Assembly (NCBI RefSeq): GCF_047160095.1 | Contig: NZ_AP038785.1 | Span: 1 to 64,000, forward strand | DNA length: 64,000 nt | Reading direction: 5' to 3' | Origin: Rodentibacter abscessus | GTDB lineage: Bacteria; Pseudomonadota; Gammaproteobacteria; Enterobacterales; Pasteurellaceae | Shown here: positions 36,109 through 45,128 of the stretch, one piece after another | How the letters are laid out: the number at the start of each line of letters is the position of its first letter | Position numbering within the stretch: position 1 is the stretch's first letter | Made by a program: the position numbers and the translations under genes | The notes under the pieces: model-generated | Database searches by the model: none | Told to the model about the DNA's origin: nothing | The model's input: the letters and a program-made list of their open reading frames with translations, nothing else

Positions 36109-36405
36109 TTAAAATACTTTTTTAAAGGGTTTTACAATCACCTCGCCGTATACACCGGCTTCGACATAAGGATCTTGGGCTGCCCAATCTTTTGCGGCAA
36201 GTAAGTTATCAAATTTTGCGATAACGGTAGAACCGCTAAATCCTGCCTCACCGGGGTTTTCATCATCAATGGCGGGATTTGGCCCTGCGGTGAGCAGGCG
36301 ATCTTCCGCCTGTAACTGTTTTAGGCGTGCAAGATGTTGTTCACGTACGGCAAGACGTTTTTCAAGTGTGCCGGGAATATCTTGAGCAAAAATGACGTAA
36401 TACAT
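36109..36405 (-). CDS. yciI: YciI-family protein
   Basis: This 98-residue dimeric alpha/beta-barrel protein carries the family residues AQDIPGTLEKRLAVREQHLARL and the conserved DPYVEAGVYGEVIVKPFKK. Its exact function is unsettled. It follows yciA by 12 bases, with an AAGGAG site, at the end of the yciC-yciB-yciA-yciI cluster known from E. coli and H. influenzae. Confidence 0.93.
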   Translation of the reverse strand: MYYVIFAQDIPGTLEKRLAVREQHLARLKQLQAEDRLLTAGPNPAIDDENPGEAGFSGSTVIAKFDNLLAAKDWAAQDPYVEAGVYGEVIVKPFKKVF

Positions 36406-36417
36406 TGTTTTCTCCTT

Positions 36418-36888
36418 TTAGTGTTGGGATTGGTATTCTTCAATGGAAGCCAAGGCTTTTTCTAATTCGTGATTGCCGTCTCGAGGGATAGCCCGTGATT
36501 TTCCGTTGCCATCTACCGCAACAAAGGTGAATACGGCATCGGTTACGCAATAACGTTCACCGATAGGTTCACTGGAGACTTTTTTCACCCATACTTCCAC
36601 TTTAATTTGAATGGAAGAACGACCGACTTTTAAGCATTGTCCGTAACAGCATACCACATCGCCGACAGAGATGGGTTTGATGAAGTTCATACTATCCACG
36701 GCAACGGTAACCACACGACCGTGCGCAATTTCTTTGGCTAAAATCGCACCGCCCATATCCATTTGCGACATAATCCAGCCACCAAAAATATCACCATTTG
36801 CATTGGTGTCAGAGGGCATGGCAAGGGTGCGTAGTAATAATGTGCCTTTTGATTGGCGACCGTCTTTATCAATAAAATTTGAGGACAT
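36418..36888 (-). CDS. yciA: Acyl-CoA thioesterase YciA
   Basis: This 156-residue hot-dog-fold thioesterase has the segment AMPSDTNANGDIFGGWIMSQMD, with the catalytic Asn/Asp region, and GRVVTVAVDSMNFIKPISVGD. It hydrolyses a broad range of acyl-CoAs in the cytosol. The ATG overlaps the yciB stop by one base. Confidence 0.95.
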   Translation of the reverse strand: MSSNFIDKDGRQSKGTLLLRTLAMPSDTNANGDIFGGWIMSQMDMGGAILAKEIAHGRVVTVAVDSMNFIKPISVGDVVCCYGQCLKVGRSSIQIKVEVWVKKVSSEPIGERYCVTDAVFTFVAVDGNGKSRAIPRDGNHELEKALASIEEYQSQH

Positions 36889-37448
36889 TATTGTTCTCCA
36901 TCTTTGTGATCATTTTGTTCATCTTTTGGTAAAAATTTGTAAATGTAAGCACCGGAAAGAATGGTTGCGATAACCGTCATACCGATTAAACCGAAGGATT
37001 TAAAATCCACCCAAGCTTCTTCCGACATATTGCGGCTAATATAAATATTCACCAACATACAAATAATGAAGAAAATCGCCCAGCCGAGATTGAGGGTATT
37101 CCAAGCTTTTTCGGGTAATGTTATTTCTTTGCCGAGTAATTTTTTTACAAGTGGTGTTTTAAATTGAAATTGTGCAATGAGTAACACAATGGCAAAGAGA
37201 GCGTTAACAATCGTTACTTTCCATTGGAGATAACGCAATTCGTTGAAATATGCGGTTAAAAGTCCAAAAAAAACGACCGCACTTGCCATTATTTTTTGTT
37301 GTTTTTCAATCGTGCCGTATTTCCATTTTAAGACAGCCATTTGTACCATTGTGGCAACCACTAAAACGATAGCGGCATCACGTACCCCTCCCAATTTATA
37401 AGTGATAAAAAAAAGAATCAGTGGAATAAATTCAAGTAATTGTTTCAT
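36888..37448 (-). CDS. yciB: Inner-membrane septation/envelope protein YciB (IspA/IspZ family)
   Basis: This 186-residue protein has five or six transmembrane segments and the conserved FIPLILFFITYKLGGVRDAA start. It also has WKVTIVNALFA, LGWAIFFIICMLVNIYI and the WVDFKSFG motif. It is involved in cell-envelope maintenance and septation. It lies directly adjacent to yciC. Confidence 0.95.
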   Translation of the reverse strand: MKQLLEFIPLILFFITYKLGGVRDAAIVLVVATMVQMAVLKWKYGTIEKQQKIMASAVVFFGLLTAYFNELRYLQWKVTIVNALFAIVLLIAQFQFKTPLVKKLLGKEITLPEKAWNTLNLGWAIFFIICMLVNIYISRNMSEEAWVDFKSFGLIGMTVIATILSGAYIYKFLPKDEQNDHKDGEQ

Positions 37449-38198
37449 TTATTGCTCCTGCATAAATAAACTGTAAAAGCGGTATGTGATGACCAATACG
37501 AAAATATTTATCAAAGCCGCAAGGATACTTGCTATAACTGCAAAGATGATGTTGTTAGAAATGGAGACAATTTGAAATATCAAAATCGGAACGACAACGT
37601 ATATGAGTAACGCATAGACAAATAATGCACTTTTTTTATTCACTCCCTGTAACCAAATTGTTTTCAGGCTTTGCCCGATTCCTGCTTGTGTCGTTAAATA
37701 ATGTGTCGCCGATAAATTTAAACGAACGAAAAAATAAACTCCGAAAATAACGGCAAAGAGAGAAATAATCGATGGTGAGGTTTGTGTAGCAACGGCGGCG
37801 GTTATTTCAAGTAAGCCGAGTAATAACGGGGTGATAGCAGCCAGTTCTAAAATCACCACGCCGATAAAACGTGGCAATGTTGCGTTAAAGCTTTGCCCTA
37901 AAGTGCGGTAATTTTGTCGGCTGATTTGGTGGATAGTTGTTATTCCCCATGCGCCGATAAAAGTTGTCGCTAACTGCGTGATAGAAAATGACAGCAAGAA
38001 AGCCGTTACATCAAGTTTTGTGAGATCGGGTAAAGCACTGCCGGTAGTCAGCTCTTTTTGAGAAATGAGAGGAGGGCTTAATAATACACTTGCCACTTGT
38101 ACCATAAATAAAATCGATACAAATCGAAGCATTGTTTTCTGCTGGTTACGAAAAAAATTCCAACTATCTTGTAAAATCTGAGTAAAGTTAATATTCAT
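37449..38198 (-). CDS. yciC: UPF0259 membrane protein YciC
   Basis: This 249-residue membrane protein has about five hydrophobic segments. Its N-terminal DSWNFFRNQQKTMLRFVSILF is typical of the UPF0259/YciC family. It is a genetic partner of yciB and is in the same transcript. Its molecular function is unknown. Confidence 0.9.
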   Translation of the reverse strand: MNINFTQILQDSWNFFRNQQKTMLRFVSILFMVQVASVLLSPPLISQKELTTGSALPDLTKLDVTAFLLSFSITQLATTFIGAWGITTIHQISRQNYRTLGQSFNATLPRFIGVVILELAAITPLLLGLLEITAAVATQTSPSIISLFAVIFGVYFFVRLNLSATHYLTTQAGIGQSLKTIWLQGVNKKSALFVYALLIYVVVPILIFQIVSISNNIIFAVIASILAALINIFVLVITYRFYSLFMQEQ

Positions 38199-38419
38199 TC
38201 CGTTTTCTCTTTATTAAAAATAGCGTGATTATACCTTGTTTATGTTACCACGGCATTTATCTTAGCTAAAAATCCGGTTTTTTGATATGGCTCAAAATTT
38301 TTAAATTTCATTTTTTCAATAAAAGTGCGGTTATTTTATGCAATAAATTTTATTAATTTATAAAAATTTGAAGTAGATCACAGAAAGACTACTCAAAATG
38401 AAGTATATTTCACGGCGTA

Positions 38420-38446
38420 GATAGCCATAAACTTTTTATGGTTATC
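38420..38446 (+). promoter_or_regulatory. Leader hairpin ahead of ompW
   Basis: GATAGCCATAAA and TTTATGGTTATC form a 12-bp stem (one G-T pair) with a three-base loop, ending about 15 bases before the AAGGAG site of ompW. It is likely in the 5' untranslated mRNA, where such stems stabilise outer-membrane-protein messages. Confidence 0.55.
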
Positions 38447-38475
38447 CAATCAAAATAATACTTAAGGAGTTCAAT

Positions 38476-39159
38476 ATGAAAAAAACAGCACTTGCATTAG
38501 GTTTAACTGCCGCATTATTTAGTGGCGTAGCAAGCGCACATCAAGCAGGTGATTTTATTTTACGTGCCGGTGGTGTGTTTGTATCAGCAAATTCTGAATC
38601 TACAACTAAAACTAATGTGCCGGTTAATTTAGAAGTGAGTGATAATGCACAGTTAGGTTTGACCGGTACGTATATGTTTACCGACAATATTGGTTTAGAG
38701 TTATTAGGCGCAACGCCATTCTCACACAAGGTAAAAGCGAATGTTCCGGGATTAAGCGGTTTAACAAATGGAGCTGTCGGTGATAATTTAGGTAATGTGG
38801 TGAAAGTAAAACAATTACCACCAAGCTTATATTTACAATATTATTTCTTAGATAAAGATGCAGGTTCTCGCCCATACCTTGGTGTGGGTTTAAACTATAC
38901 GCGTTTCTTTAATGCAAAATCAACTAATCCGTTAATTACTGATGTTAACGTGAAAAAACATTCTTTCGCACCTGTTGTAAATGCGGGTATTGATATTAAA
39001 TTAACTGATAATTTATATTTGAATACAGCAATGTGGTACACCCGCATTAAAACTACTGCTAAATTTAAAGTTCCAGCTGTCACTGCCGGTTATGAACATG
39101 AAGTGAAACTTAAACTTGATCCGTTTGTATTCTTCACCGGTTTAGCGTATCGTTTCTAA
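38476..39159 (+). CDS. ompW: Outer-membrane protein OmpW
   Basis: This 227-residue protein has a signal peptide cleaved after AFSGVASA-type residues (ALFSGVASAHQ). The mature eight-stranded barrel starts HQAGDFILRAGGVFV and ends with the terminal aromatic FVFFTGLAYRF. Family segments DNIGLELLGATPFSHKV and RPYLGVGLNYTRFF are present. It forms a small hydrophobic channel. It is divergent from yciC, as in E. coli, and is followed by a terminator. Confidence 0.95.
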   Translation: MKKTALALGLTAALFSGVASAHQAGDFILRAGGVFVSANSESTTKTNVPVNLEVSDNAQLGLTGTYMFTDNIGLELLGATPFSHKVKANVPGLSGLTNGAVGDNLGNVVKVKQLPPSLYLQYYFLDKDAGSRPYLGVGLNYTRFFNAKSTNPLITDVNVKKHSFAPVVNAGIDIKLTDNLYLNTAMWYTRIKTTAKFKVPAVTAGYEHEVKLKLDPFVFFTGLAYRF

Positions 39160-39184
39160 TAAAATAATTTGTCCTCTATTTAAT

Positions 39185-39213
39185 AAAAAGCGATGAATGG
39201 TTTCATCGCTTTT
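39185..39213. terminator. Bidirectional terminator between ompW and purN
   Basis: AAAAGCGATGAA and TTCATCGCTTTT arms around a short loop lie between convergent genes, with A and T runs on the flanks. Confidence 0.85.
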
Positions 39214-39226
39214 CTTTTGTGCTTTA

Positions 39227-39865
39227 TTATTCGTTGGCATAGCCTTGCTTTGGTAGCGGTTTTCCATCTAAATAGGCTATGCCGTCTTTTAGATGTAGAC
39301 GATCTTCAATAAACCATTTAATCACCATCGGATAAATGGCATATTCTTGCTCTCTTGTTCGTAATTCAATGTCTTCTACATTGTCATCGGGAAAAATCGG
39401 CACTTTGGCTTGTAATATTATTGCACCGCTATCCACCTCTTCATTCACAAAATGCACAGTCGTGCCGTGCTCTGTATCACCGGCGTCTAATGCCCGTTGA
39501 TAAGTATGTAAGCCTGCATATTTAGGCAGTAGGGAAGGGTGAATATTTAGTATTTTTCCAGGGAAACGTTGAGTAAAGGCTGGTGTTAAAATTTTCATAT
39601 AACCGGCAAGTACAATTAAGTCTATGCCCATTGCTTGTAAATAATCACCGATGGCATTATCCATTTCCTTATTGTCGACGAAATGTTGGCGCAAAAAAAC
39701 TTGTGTAGGAATGACCGCACTTTTTGCCCGTTCCAATCCAAATGCCTCGGCTTTGTTACTGACAACACAAGCGATTTTAGCCGGTATGAAGCTTTTTTCA
39801 CAAGCATCAATAATGGCTTGAAGATTTGTTCCTTGCCCTGAAATTAAAACAGCAATTTTTTTCAT
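39227..39865 (-). CDS. purN: Phosphoribosylglycinamide formyltransferase
   Basis: This is a 212-residue protein from the ATG at 39865 (MKKIAVLISGQGTNLQAIID). It has the formyltransferase active-site block KILNIHPSLLPKYAGLHTYQRA with the catalytic Asn and His, and the later HFVNEEVDSGAII with Asp. It transfers the formyl group from 10-formyl-THF to GAR in purine synthesis. It lies behind purM, as usual, but with a hairpin between them. Confidence 0.95.
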   Translation of the reverse strand: MKKIAVLISGQGTNLQAIIDACEKSFIPAKIACVVSNKAEAFGLERAKSAVIPTQVFLRQHFVDNKEMDNAIGDYLQAMGIDLIVLAGYMKILTPAFTQRFPGKILNIHPSLLPKYAGLHTYQRALDAGDTEHGTTVHFVNEEVDSGAIILQAKVPIFPDDNVEDIELRTREQEYAIYPMVIKWFIEDRLHLKDGIAYLDGKPLPKQGYANE

Positions 39866-39890
39866 AACAATCCTAAAAGAGAAAAAAGAA

Positions 39891-39910
39891 AGGCGAATTT
39901 TCATTCGCCT
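39891..39910 (-). terminator. Hairpin between purM and purN
   Basis: AGGCGAAT and ATTCGCCT form an 8-bp stem. On the minus strand it is followed by a TTTCTTTTTT stretch. It may partly terminate transcription between purM and purN. Confidence 0.6.
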
Positions 39911-39922
39911 ATATTGAAGAGA

Positions 39923-40960
39923 TTATTGAATGACGACTTGTTCTTCGTTATCCGTGGCGGACTCAATGTGTCCGATAAGCCACGCATTCTCACCCGCTTG
40001 TTTTAAAATCGCCAGTGCGGTTTCCACTTGATCTTGTGGCAATGCTATTACCATACCTACGCCACAGTTGAAAGTGCGGTACATTTCGTAAGTGGAAATA
40101 TTTCCTTGTTCTTGTAACCATTTAAAAATGGGTTGCCATTCCCAACTTTTCTCATCAATGACAGCTTTAGTGTTTTTCGGTAATACCCGTGGAATATTTT
40201 CCCAAAAGCCGCCTCCGGTGAGATGTGCAATAGCGTGAACATCGGTTTGTTTTATGAGAGATAAAATAGATTTTACATAAATTTTAGTCGGGGCAAGGAC
40301 TTGTTCGCTTAATGATTGACCTGCTAATTGTTCTGTTGCCGGATTGACACCGGAAACTTCAATCACTTTACGAATTAAAGAATAACCGTTTGAATGCGGA
40401 CCGCTTGAGCCTAAAGCAATTAAAGCGTCGCCGTTACGCACTTGGCTACCATCAATAATTTCAGATTTTTCAACCACACCGACACAGAAACCGGCTAAAT
40501 CGTAATCGCCTTCGTGGTACATACCCGGCATTTCAGCCGTTTCACCGCCCACAAGCGCACAGCCTGATTGTACACAACCTTCCGCAATGCCTTTGACCAC
40601 ATCAGAAGCGACATCCACTTCCAATTTTCCGGTGGCGTAATAATCTAAGAAAAACAGCGGCTCGGCACCTTGTACCACTAGATCATTCACACACATCGCA
40701 ACTAAATCTATACCAATGGTATCGTGTTTTTTCAAATCAATCGCCAAGCGTAATTTTGTCCCTACGCCATCTGTGCCGGAAACTAAGATCGGTTCTTTAT
40801 ATTTACTTGGAATGGCGCACAATGCCCCGAATCCCCCTAACCCGCCAATGACTTCCGGACGGGTAGTGCGTTTTACATGCGGTTTGATTCGTTCGACAAG
40901 TTCGTTGCCGGCATTGATATCTACACCGGCATCTTTATAACTTAATGATTGTTTGCTCAC
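39923..40960 (-). CDS. purM: Phosphoribosylformylglycinamidine cyclo-ligase
   Basis: This is a 345-residue AIR synthetase. It has the N-terminal SYKDAGVDINAGNELVERIK, the GVGTKLRLA block, the conserved VGGETAEMPGMY motif and GLSHNGY-like SSGPHSNGYSLIRKV. It closes the imidazole ring of purines with ATP. A strong PurR box lies about 55 bases upstream. Confidence 0.97.
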   Translation of the reverse strand: MSKQSLSYKDAGVDINAGNELVERIKPHVKRTTRPEVIGGLGGFGALCAIPSKYKEPILVSGTDGVGTKLRLAIDLKKHDTIGIDLVAMCVNDLVVQGAEPLFFLDYYATGKLEVDVASDVVKGIAEGCVQSGCALVGGETAEMPGMYHEGDYDLAGFCVGVVEKSEIIDGSQVRNGDALIALGSSGPHSNGYSLIRKVIEVSGVNPATEQLAGQSLSEQVLAPTKIYVKSILSLIKQTDVHAIAHLTGGGFWENIPRVLPKNTKAVIDEKSWEWQPIFKWLQEQGNISTYEMYRTFNCGVGMVIALPQDQVETALAILKQAGENAWLIGHIESATDNEEQVVIQ

Positions 40961-41012
40961 AATGTATCCCTGTGTCAGTTAAATAAAATCAGCGCGGATT
41001 GTATCAGTTTGA

Positions 41013-41024
41013 GCAAACGTTTGC
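41013..41024. promoter_or_regulatory. PurR box upstream of purM
   Basis: GCAAACGTTTGC is a perfect 12-bp palindrome and matches the core of the E. coli PurR operator. It is placed upstream of purMN, where purine repression is expected. Confidence 0.8.
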
Positions 41025-41082
41025 GATAAAATTTTGAGCTGTAAATCAAAAGTGCGGTCGCTTTTTTAACTGTTTGCTCCGT

Positions 41083-42468
41083 TTAGTTAAGCCAGAATAG
41101 GTATCCGAACGTTGCGATGACAAATACACAAACAATATTTAAAACAACACCGGCTTTCACCATCTCACTTTGTTTTACCTCACCGCTACCGAATACGATG
41201 GCGTTCGGTGGGGTTGCCACCGGTAGCATAAATGCACAAGACGCCCCTAATCCGATAATCAAGGCAAGACCGATTTCCGGAATGCCTAAAGATTGCGCAA
41301 TAGAGATGAAAATCGGTACAAGTAATGCCGCACTGGCGGTATTGGAGGTAAATTCGGTTAAGAAAATAATAAAGGCGGCAACTAATAACCCGATTAAGTA
41401 GTAGTGCTGACCTTGTACGAGGAAGACGATACCATCGGCAAGAATTTTACTCGCTCCGGAATCTTTTAGTACGGCACTTAACGTTAAACCGCCGCCAAAT
41501 AGCATCAATACGCCCCAATCGGTATTTTCTTGAATTTGTTTCCAGGTTGCGACACCGGTTGCACAAATGATGATGGCGGCAAATAAGGCGACAATGCTGT
41601 CGAAACTGGCAATATTTTTTTGCAGTCCCAATAGCCCGCTAAAAAACGGATTGATTTTTGAGCTAAATACCCAACAAAATGCGATAAAAATGAAGATGAT
41701 AAGTGTGAGAATCCGTTGAGAGTTCATTTCTATTTTTTCGAAGGATTGTTCAAAATGGACATTGAGTTTCGGCTTGAAAACAATCCAGAGCGTGCCGATC
41801 ATTAAAGGTAATAAAATGATCATAATCGGTAAGCCATACCATAACCAATCAGAGAAAGTGAGGTGTAGGTTACTGGCTACGATCGCATTCGGCGGACTGC
41901 CGACTAAGGTTCCCATACCGCCTATGCTGGCACTATAAGCAATGCCTAATAATACGAAAACATAAGTGTTGTGTTCTTTCTCGCGATCCATCTGACTTAA
42001 AATTCCCATGGCGAGCGGCAACATCATAGCTGCGGTTGCGGTATTACTCATCCACATAGAAAGGAAGGCGGTAATTAAAAACAGATAGATGACGGCAATT
42101 AAAAGATTTCCTTTGGCAAGCGCCATAATTTTATTGGCGATCATTTTATCGAGCTTTTGCATATGTAGTGCTGTGGCTAACGCAAAGCCGCCAAAAAAGA
42201 GGAAAATCGTTGGGTCGGAAAATGTGGCAAGTGCTTGCTTGGTTGTGACTAAATTTAATGAAATAGCCAATAATGGCACAAGTAACGCCGTAATCGTAAC
42301 GTGTAATGCTTCGCTTAACCAAAGCACTGCGATAAAGCCTAATAGGGCAAGGCCTGCATTTTCCTTAGGTGCGAAAGGCAAGAATTTTAACAAAATAAAA
42401 AATAACACGATATCGGCAAGGAATATGATGCCGTTTTTATGGCTTTTACCTGAAGATGTTGTGTTCAT
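41083..42468 (-). CDS. DASS-family (SLC13) sodium:dicarboxylate-type transporter
   Basis: This is a 461-residue protein from the ATG at 42468 (ribosome site GGGGGAAC). It has about eleven hydrophobic segments. The SLC13 signatures FLFFGGFALATALHMQKLD, SNTATAAMMLPLA and the repeat TSNTASAALLVPI contain the SNT sodium/substrate-binding turns. It likely imports di- or tricarboxylates or sulphate with Na+. No metabolic neighbour reveals the substrate. Confidence 0.88.
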   Translation of the reverse strand: MNTTSSGKSHKNGIIFLADIVLFFILLKFLPFAPKENAGLALLGFIAVLWLSEALHVTITALLVPLLAISLNLVTTKQALATFSDPTIFLFFGGFALATALHMQKLDKMIANKIMALAKGNLLIAVIYLFLITAFLSMWMSNTATAAMMLPLAMGILSQMDREKEHNTYVFVLLGIAYSASIGGMGTLVGSPPNAIVASNLHLTFSDWLWYGLPIMIILLPLMIGTLWIVFKPKLNVHFEQSFEKIEMNSQRILTLIIFIFIAFCWVFSSKINPFFSGLLGLQKNIASFDSIVALFAAIIICATGVATWKQIQENTDWGVLMLFGGGLTLSAVLKDSGASKILADGIVFLVQGQHYYLIGLLVAAFIIFLTEFTSNTASAALLVPIFISIAQSLGIPEIGLALIIGLGASCAFMLPVATPPNAIVFGSGEVKQSEMVKAGVVLNIVCVFVIATFGYLFWLN

Positions 42469-42582
42469 AAAGTTCCCCCACATTTTTATAAATCAACCAA
42501 ATAAACCAATGTTAAAGGAATGTTACAAACTTGCAATGAGTAAAATTAAAAAGTGTGATCAAGTGCAAAAAATTTAACAAAA

Positions 42583-42608
42583 AAGTGCGGTTATTTTTAA
42601 CCGCACTT
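42583..42608. terminator. Paired uptake sequences behind glmU
   Basis: AAGTGCGGT (42583-42591) and ACCGCACTT (42600-42608) face each other with an AT-rich loop. They form the terminator for glmU on the minus strand. Confidence 0.8.
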
Positions 42609-42655
42609 CAGTTCGCTCACAAAAGTGAGTCGTCTTTTGTCTTTTTATAGCGTAT

Positions 42656-44026
42656 TTACTTTTTCTTAACCGGACGTTGCCAGCCCTGAATGTGGCGTTG
42701 CGGCACACGTGTAATCACCAGCTCATCTTTACCTACATTGCGTGTAATCGTTGAACCGGCACCGATGGTTGCGCCGTCTTCAACAGTAACCGGAGCGACA
42801 AGCTGAGTATCCGATCCGACAAATACATTATCCCCAATTGTCGTTTTGAATTTGTTTGCACCATCATAGTTACAGGTAATGACCCCTGCGCCGATATTAC
42901 AATTTGCACCGATTTCACTGTCTCCTACATAGGTTAAGTGATTCACTTTAGAACCTTTGCCGACAACGGATTTTTTGATTTCAACAAAGTTACCTACGTG
43001 GGTTTCGGCTGCAAGTTCCGTACCGGGACGCAAACGTGAGAAAGGCCCGATAGCGGCTTTTTCACCAATGATCGCATCTTCCAATACTGAATAGGGTTTC
43101 ACTTCCACGTCATCACCGATCACAACATTTTTCAGCACGCAACCGGCACCGATTTTTACGCGATTGCCTAAACGCACATTACCTTCAATAATGACATTGA
43201 TATCAATTTCAACGTCTTTGCCGTGTTCAAGTTTTCCTCTTAAATCGAAACGTTTTGGATCAAGCAACATTACACCTTCAAGCAACAGACGTTCCGCTTG
43301 TTTGTGTTGATAGTAACGTTCAAGTGCGGCGAGTTGTAAACGGTTGTTTGCACCTTCCACTTCCATCATTTCAGTCGCCTGTACCGCTACGACTTGGCAA
43401 CCGTCTTGATTTGCCAATGCAACTAAATCCGTTAAATAATATTCACCTTGCGCATTGTTATTGCCAACACGGGCAAGCCATTTTTTAAAGCTGGCGCCAT
43501 CCGCTACCATTACACCGGTGTTCCCTTCTTGAATTTTTAATTGTGCTTCGTTGGCATCTTTTTGCTCAACAATCGCCACCACATTACCATTTTCACGAAT
43601 AATGCGCCCATAGCCCGTAGGGTTGTCTAAATTAACCGTTAATAGTGCAATGCCGTTTTCAGGTTTCGCTGCAATTAATTTTTCCAATGTTTCTTTTGAA
43701 ATAAGCGGTACATCTCCATAAAGCACGAGGATATTTTCATCATCTTTAAAAAAAGGTGAGGCTTTTTGCACAGCGTGAGCGGTACCCAATTGTTCCGTTT
43801 GCAACACCCAATTTACCTTTTCATTTTCAAGGTGTTCACGCATCAATTCACCGCCATGCCCGTAAACTAAATGTACATTTTCCGCACCCAGTGAATTTAC
43901 CGTATCAATGACATGTTTCACCATAGGTTTACCTGCAATTTTATGCAATACCTTCGGTAAATCCGAATACATACGCGTGCCTTTTCCTGCTGCCAAAATG
44001 ACCGCACTTAATGTTTTGTTTGTCAT
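42656..44026 (-). CDS. glmU: Bifunctional GlcNAc-1-P uridyltransferase / GlcN-1-P acetyltransferase
   Basis: This is a 456-residue protein from the ATG at 44026. The uridyltransferase domain has AVILAAGKGTRMYSDLPKVL and VLYGDVPLI. The C-terminal left-handed beta-helix acetyltransferase has hexapeptide repeats (from about residue 250: VIEGNVRLGNRVKIGAGCVL), plus GPFSRLRPGTEL and CNYDGANKFKT. It makes UDP-GlcNAc for peptidoglycan and lipopolysaccharide. It is divergent from fucR. An uptake sequence overlaps its 5' codons. Confidence 0.97.
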   Translation of the reverse strand: MTNKTLSAVILAAGKGTRMYSDLPKVLHKIAGKPMVKHVIDTVNSLGAENVHLVYGHGGELMREHLENEKVNWVLQTEQLGTAHAVQKASPFFKDDENILVLYGDVPLISKETLEKLIAAKPENGIALLTVNLDNPTGYGRIIRENGNVVAIVEQKDANEAQLKIQEGNTGVMVADGASFKKWLARVGNNNAQGEYYLTDLVALANQDGCQVVAVQATEMMEVEGANNRLQLAALERYYQHKQAERLLLEGVMLLDPKRFDLRGKLEHGKDVEIDINVIIEGNVRLGNRVKIGAGCVLKNVVIGDDVEVKPYSVLEDAIIGEKAAIGPFSRLRPGTELAAETHVGNFVEIKKSVVGKGSKVNHLTYVGDSEIGANCNIGAGVITCNYDGANKFKTTIGDNVFVGSDTQLVAPVTVEDGATIGAGSTITRNVGKDELVITRVPQRHIQGWQRPVKKK

Positions 44027-44151
44027 AAATGTTCTCTTGTGATCAAAAAATGGGGTTATTTTAGCGTAGAACATGAGAGATGATAAGTTGTTTATCTTTT
44101 CTAAGAAGGCATATAATGAGACCGATTATTTTAATCGGTTTAGAGGCGAAT

Positions 44152-44901
44152 ATGCGCAATAGAGATGAAATTATTCTGCAATTAATCAATCATCAAGGAA
44201 AAGTGAGTGTGTTGGAGTTGGCGGAGCAGTGTGCGATGTCTGTTGAAACGATTCGACGTGATTTAAATCGTCTCGAAAAGAAAGGATTGCTCTACCGAAC
44301 ACACGGCGGTGCAGTCAGCAAGAAAACCACCGATCTTGGTGCTTTTTTTCAAACGCGTCAGCATATTAACGCTGCGGCTAAACGTTATATCGCCAAAAAT
44401 GCGCTTGAATTACTCTATGAGAATGCGGTTATTGGCTTGGATGCGAGTTCTACCAGTTGGTATTTTGCCCACCTAATGCCTGATATTCCTTGTACGGTAG
44501 TGACTAATTCGATGTTTAATATCAATGCTTTGGTGAATAAGCCTCATATTAAAACAATTGTTACCGGTGGTGTTTATTCTTCAAAATATGAAGCCTTTTA
44601 CGGCCCTTTATCCGAATATTTACTCCAACGTTTACACATTAATTTTTCTGTTTTTTCTTGTTCCGGTATTGATAGCCAAGGAAATATTTGGGAATCAAAT
44701 GAACTTAATGCTTCTATAAAACGGAAAATGATGGATGCTTCAGAACAATGCTACCTCTTGGTTGACCATTCCAAATTTGAGAAAAAAAGCCTTATACAAT
44801 TAGCTGAATTGAGAAAAATTAACACTATTTTTACTGACTCTGATCTGCCGTATGAACTTCAAAACTATTGTGAAAATGCGGATGTAATGACTGTTTTATA
44901 A
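44152..44901 (+). CDS. fucR: DeoR-family fucose operon regulator
   Basis: This is a 249-residue protein from the ATG at 44152; an in-frame upstream extension reaches back to near the glmU start and is unlikely. The N-terminal DeoR helix-turn-helix is LAEQCAMSVETIRRDLNRLEKKG, followed by YRTHGGAV. The C-terminal sugar-phosphate sensor domain has GLDASSTSWYFA and CSGIDSQGNIWE. It would respond to fuculose-1-phosphate. It is upstream of and codirectional with the fuc genes, with its presumed operator between it and fucI. Confidence 0.93.
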   Translation: MRNRDEIILQLINHQGKVSVLELAEQCAMSVETIRRDLNRLEKKGLLYRTHGGAVSKKTTDLGAFFQTRQHINAAAKRYIAKNALELLYENAVIGLDASSTSWYFAHLMPDIPCTVVTNSMFNINALVNKPHIKTIVTGGVYSSKYEAFYGPLSEYLLQRLHINFSVFSCSGIDSQGNIWESNELNASIKRKMMDASEQCYLLVDHSKFEKKSLIQLAELRKINTIFTDSDLPYELQNYCENADVMTVL

Positions 44902-44940
44902 AAAGTAATGACTGAATTGACCGATATTCCTTGAAAACTA

Positions 44941-44983
44941 CAATAATCGGTCATTGAATTTTATCAAAAATGACCGATTATTG
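44941..44983. promoter_or_regulatory. Presumed FucR operator (15-bp inverted repeat plus an extra half-site)
   Basis: CAATAATCGGTCATT (44941-44955) and AATGACCGATTATTG (44969-44983) are perfect inverted copies 13 bases apart. A further half-site, TGACCGATA, lies at about 44919-44927. The arrangement is typical of DeoR-type regulators. Its right arm touches the CRP site. Confidence 0.75.
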
Positions 44984-44997
44984 TGATCTTGCTCACA
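44982..44997. promoter_or_regulatory. CRP site ahead of fucI
   Basis: TGTGATCTTGCTCACA has both TGTGA/TCACA half-sites perfect with a six-base spacer. It fits catabolite activation of fucose use. Confidence 0.85.
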
Positions 44998-45128
44998 AAT
45001 CCAAAACAAAACTCATCTCCTACCTGTCTTCCCCCATCAATTTAATAAAAAATGCTATCAAGTTAAGTTGATAAGCAACTCGTTCAAGTAGTTCATATAA
45101 ATAACCGCAATGATAAAGGAGTTTTACT

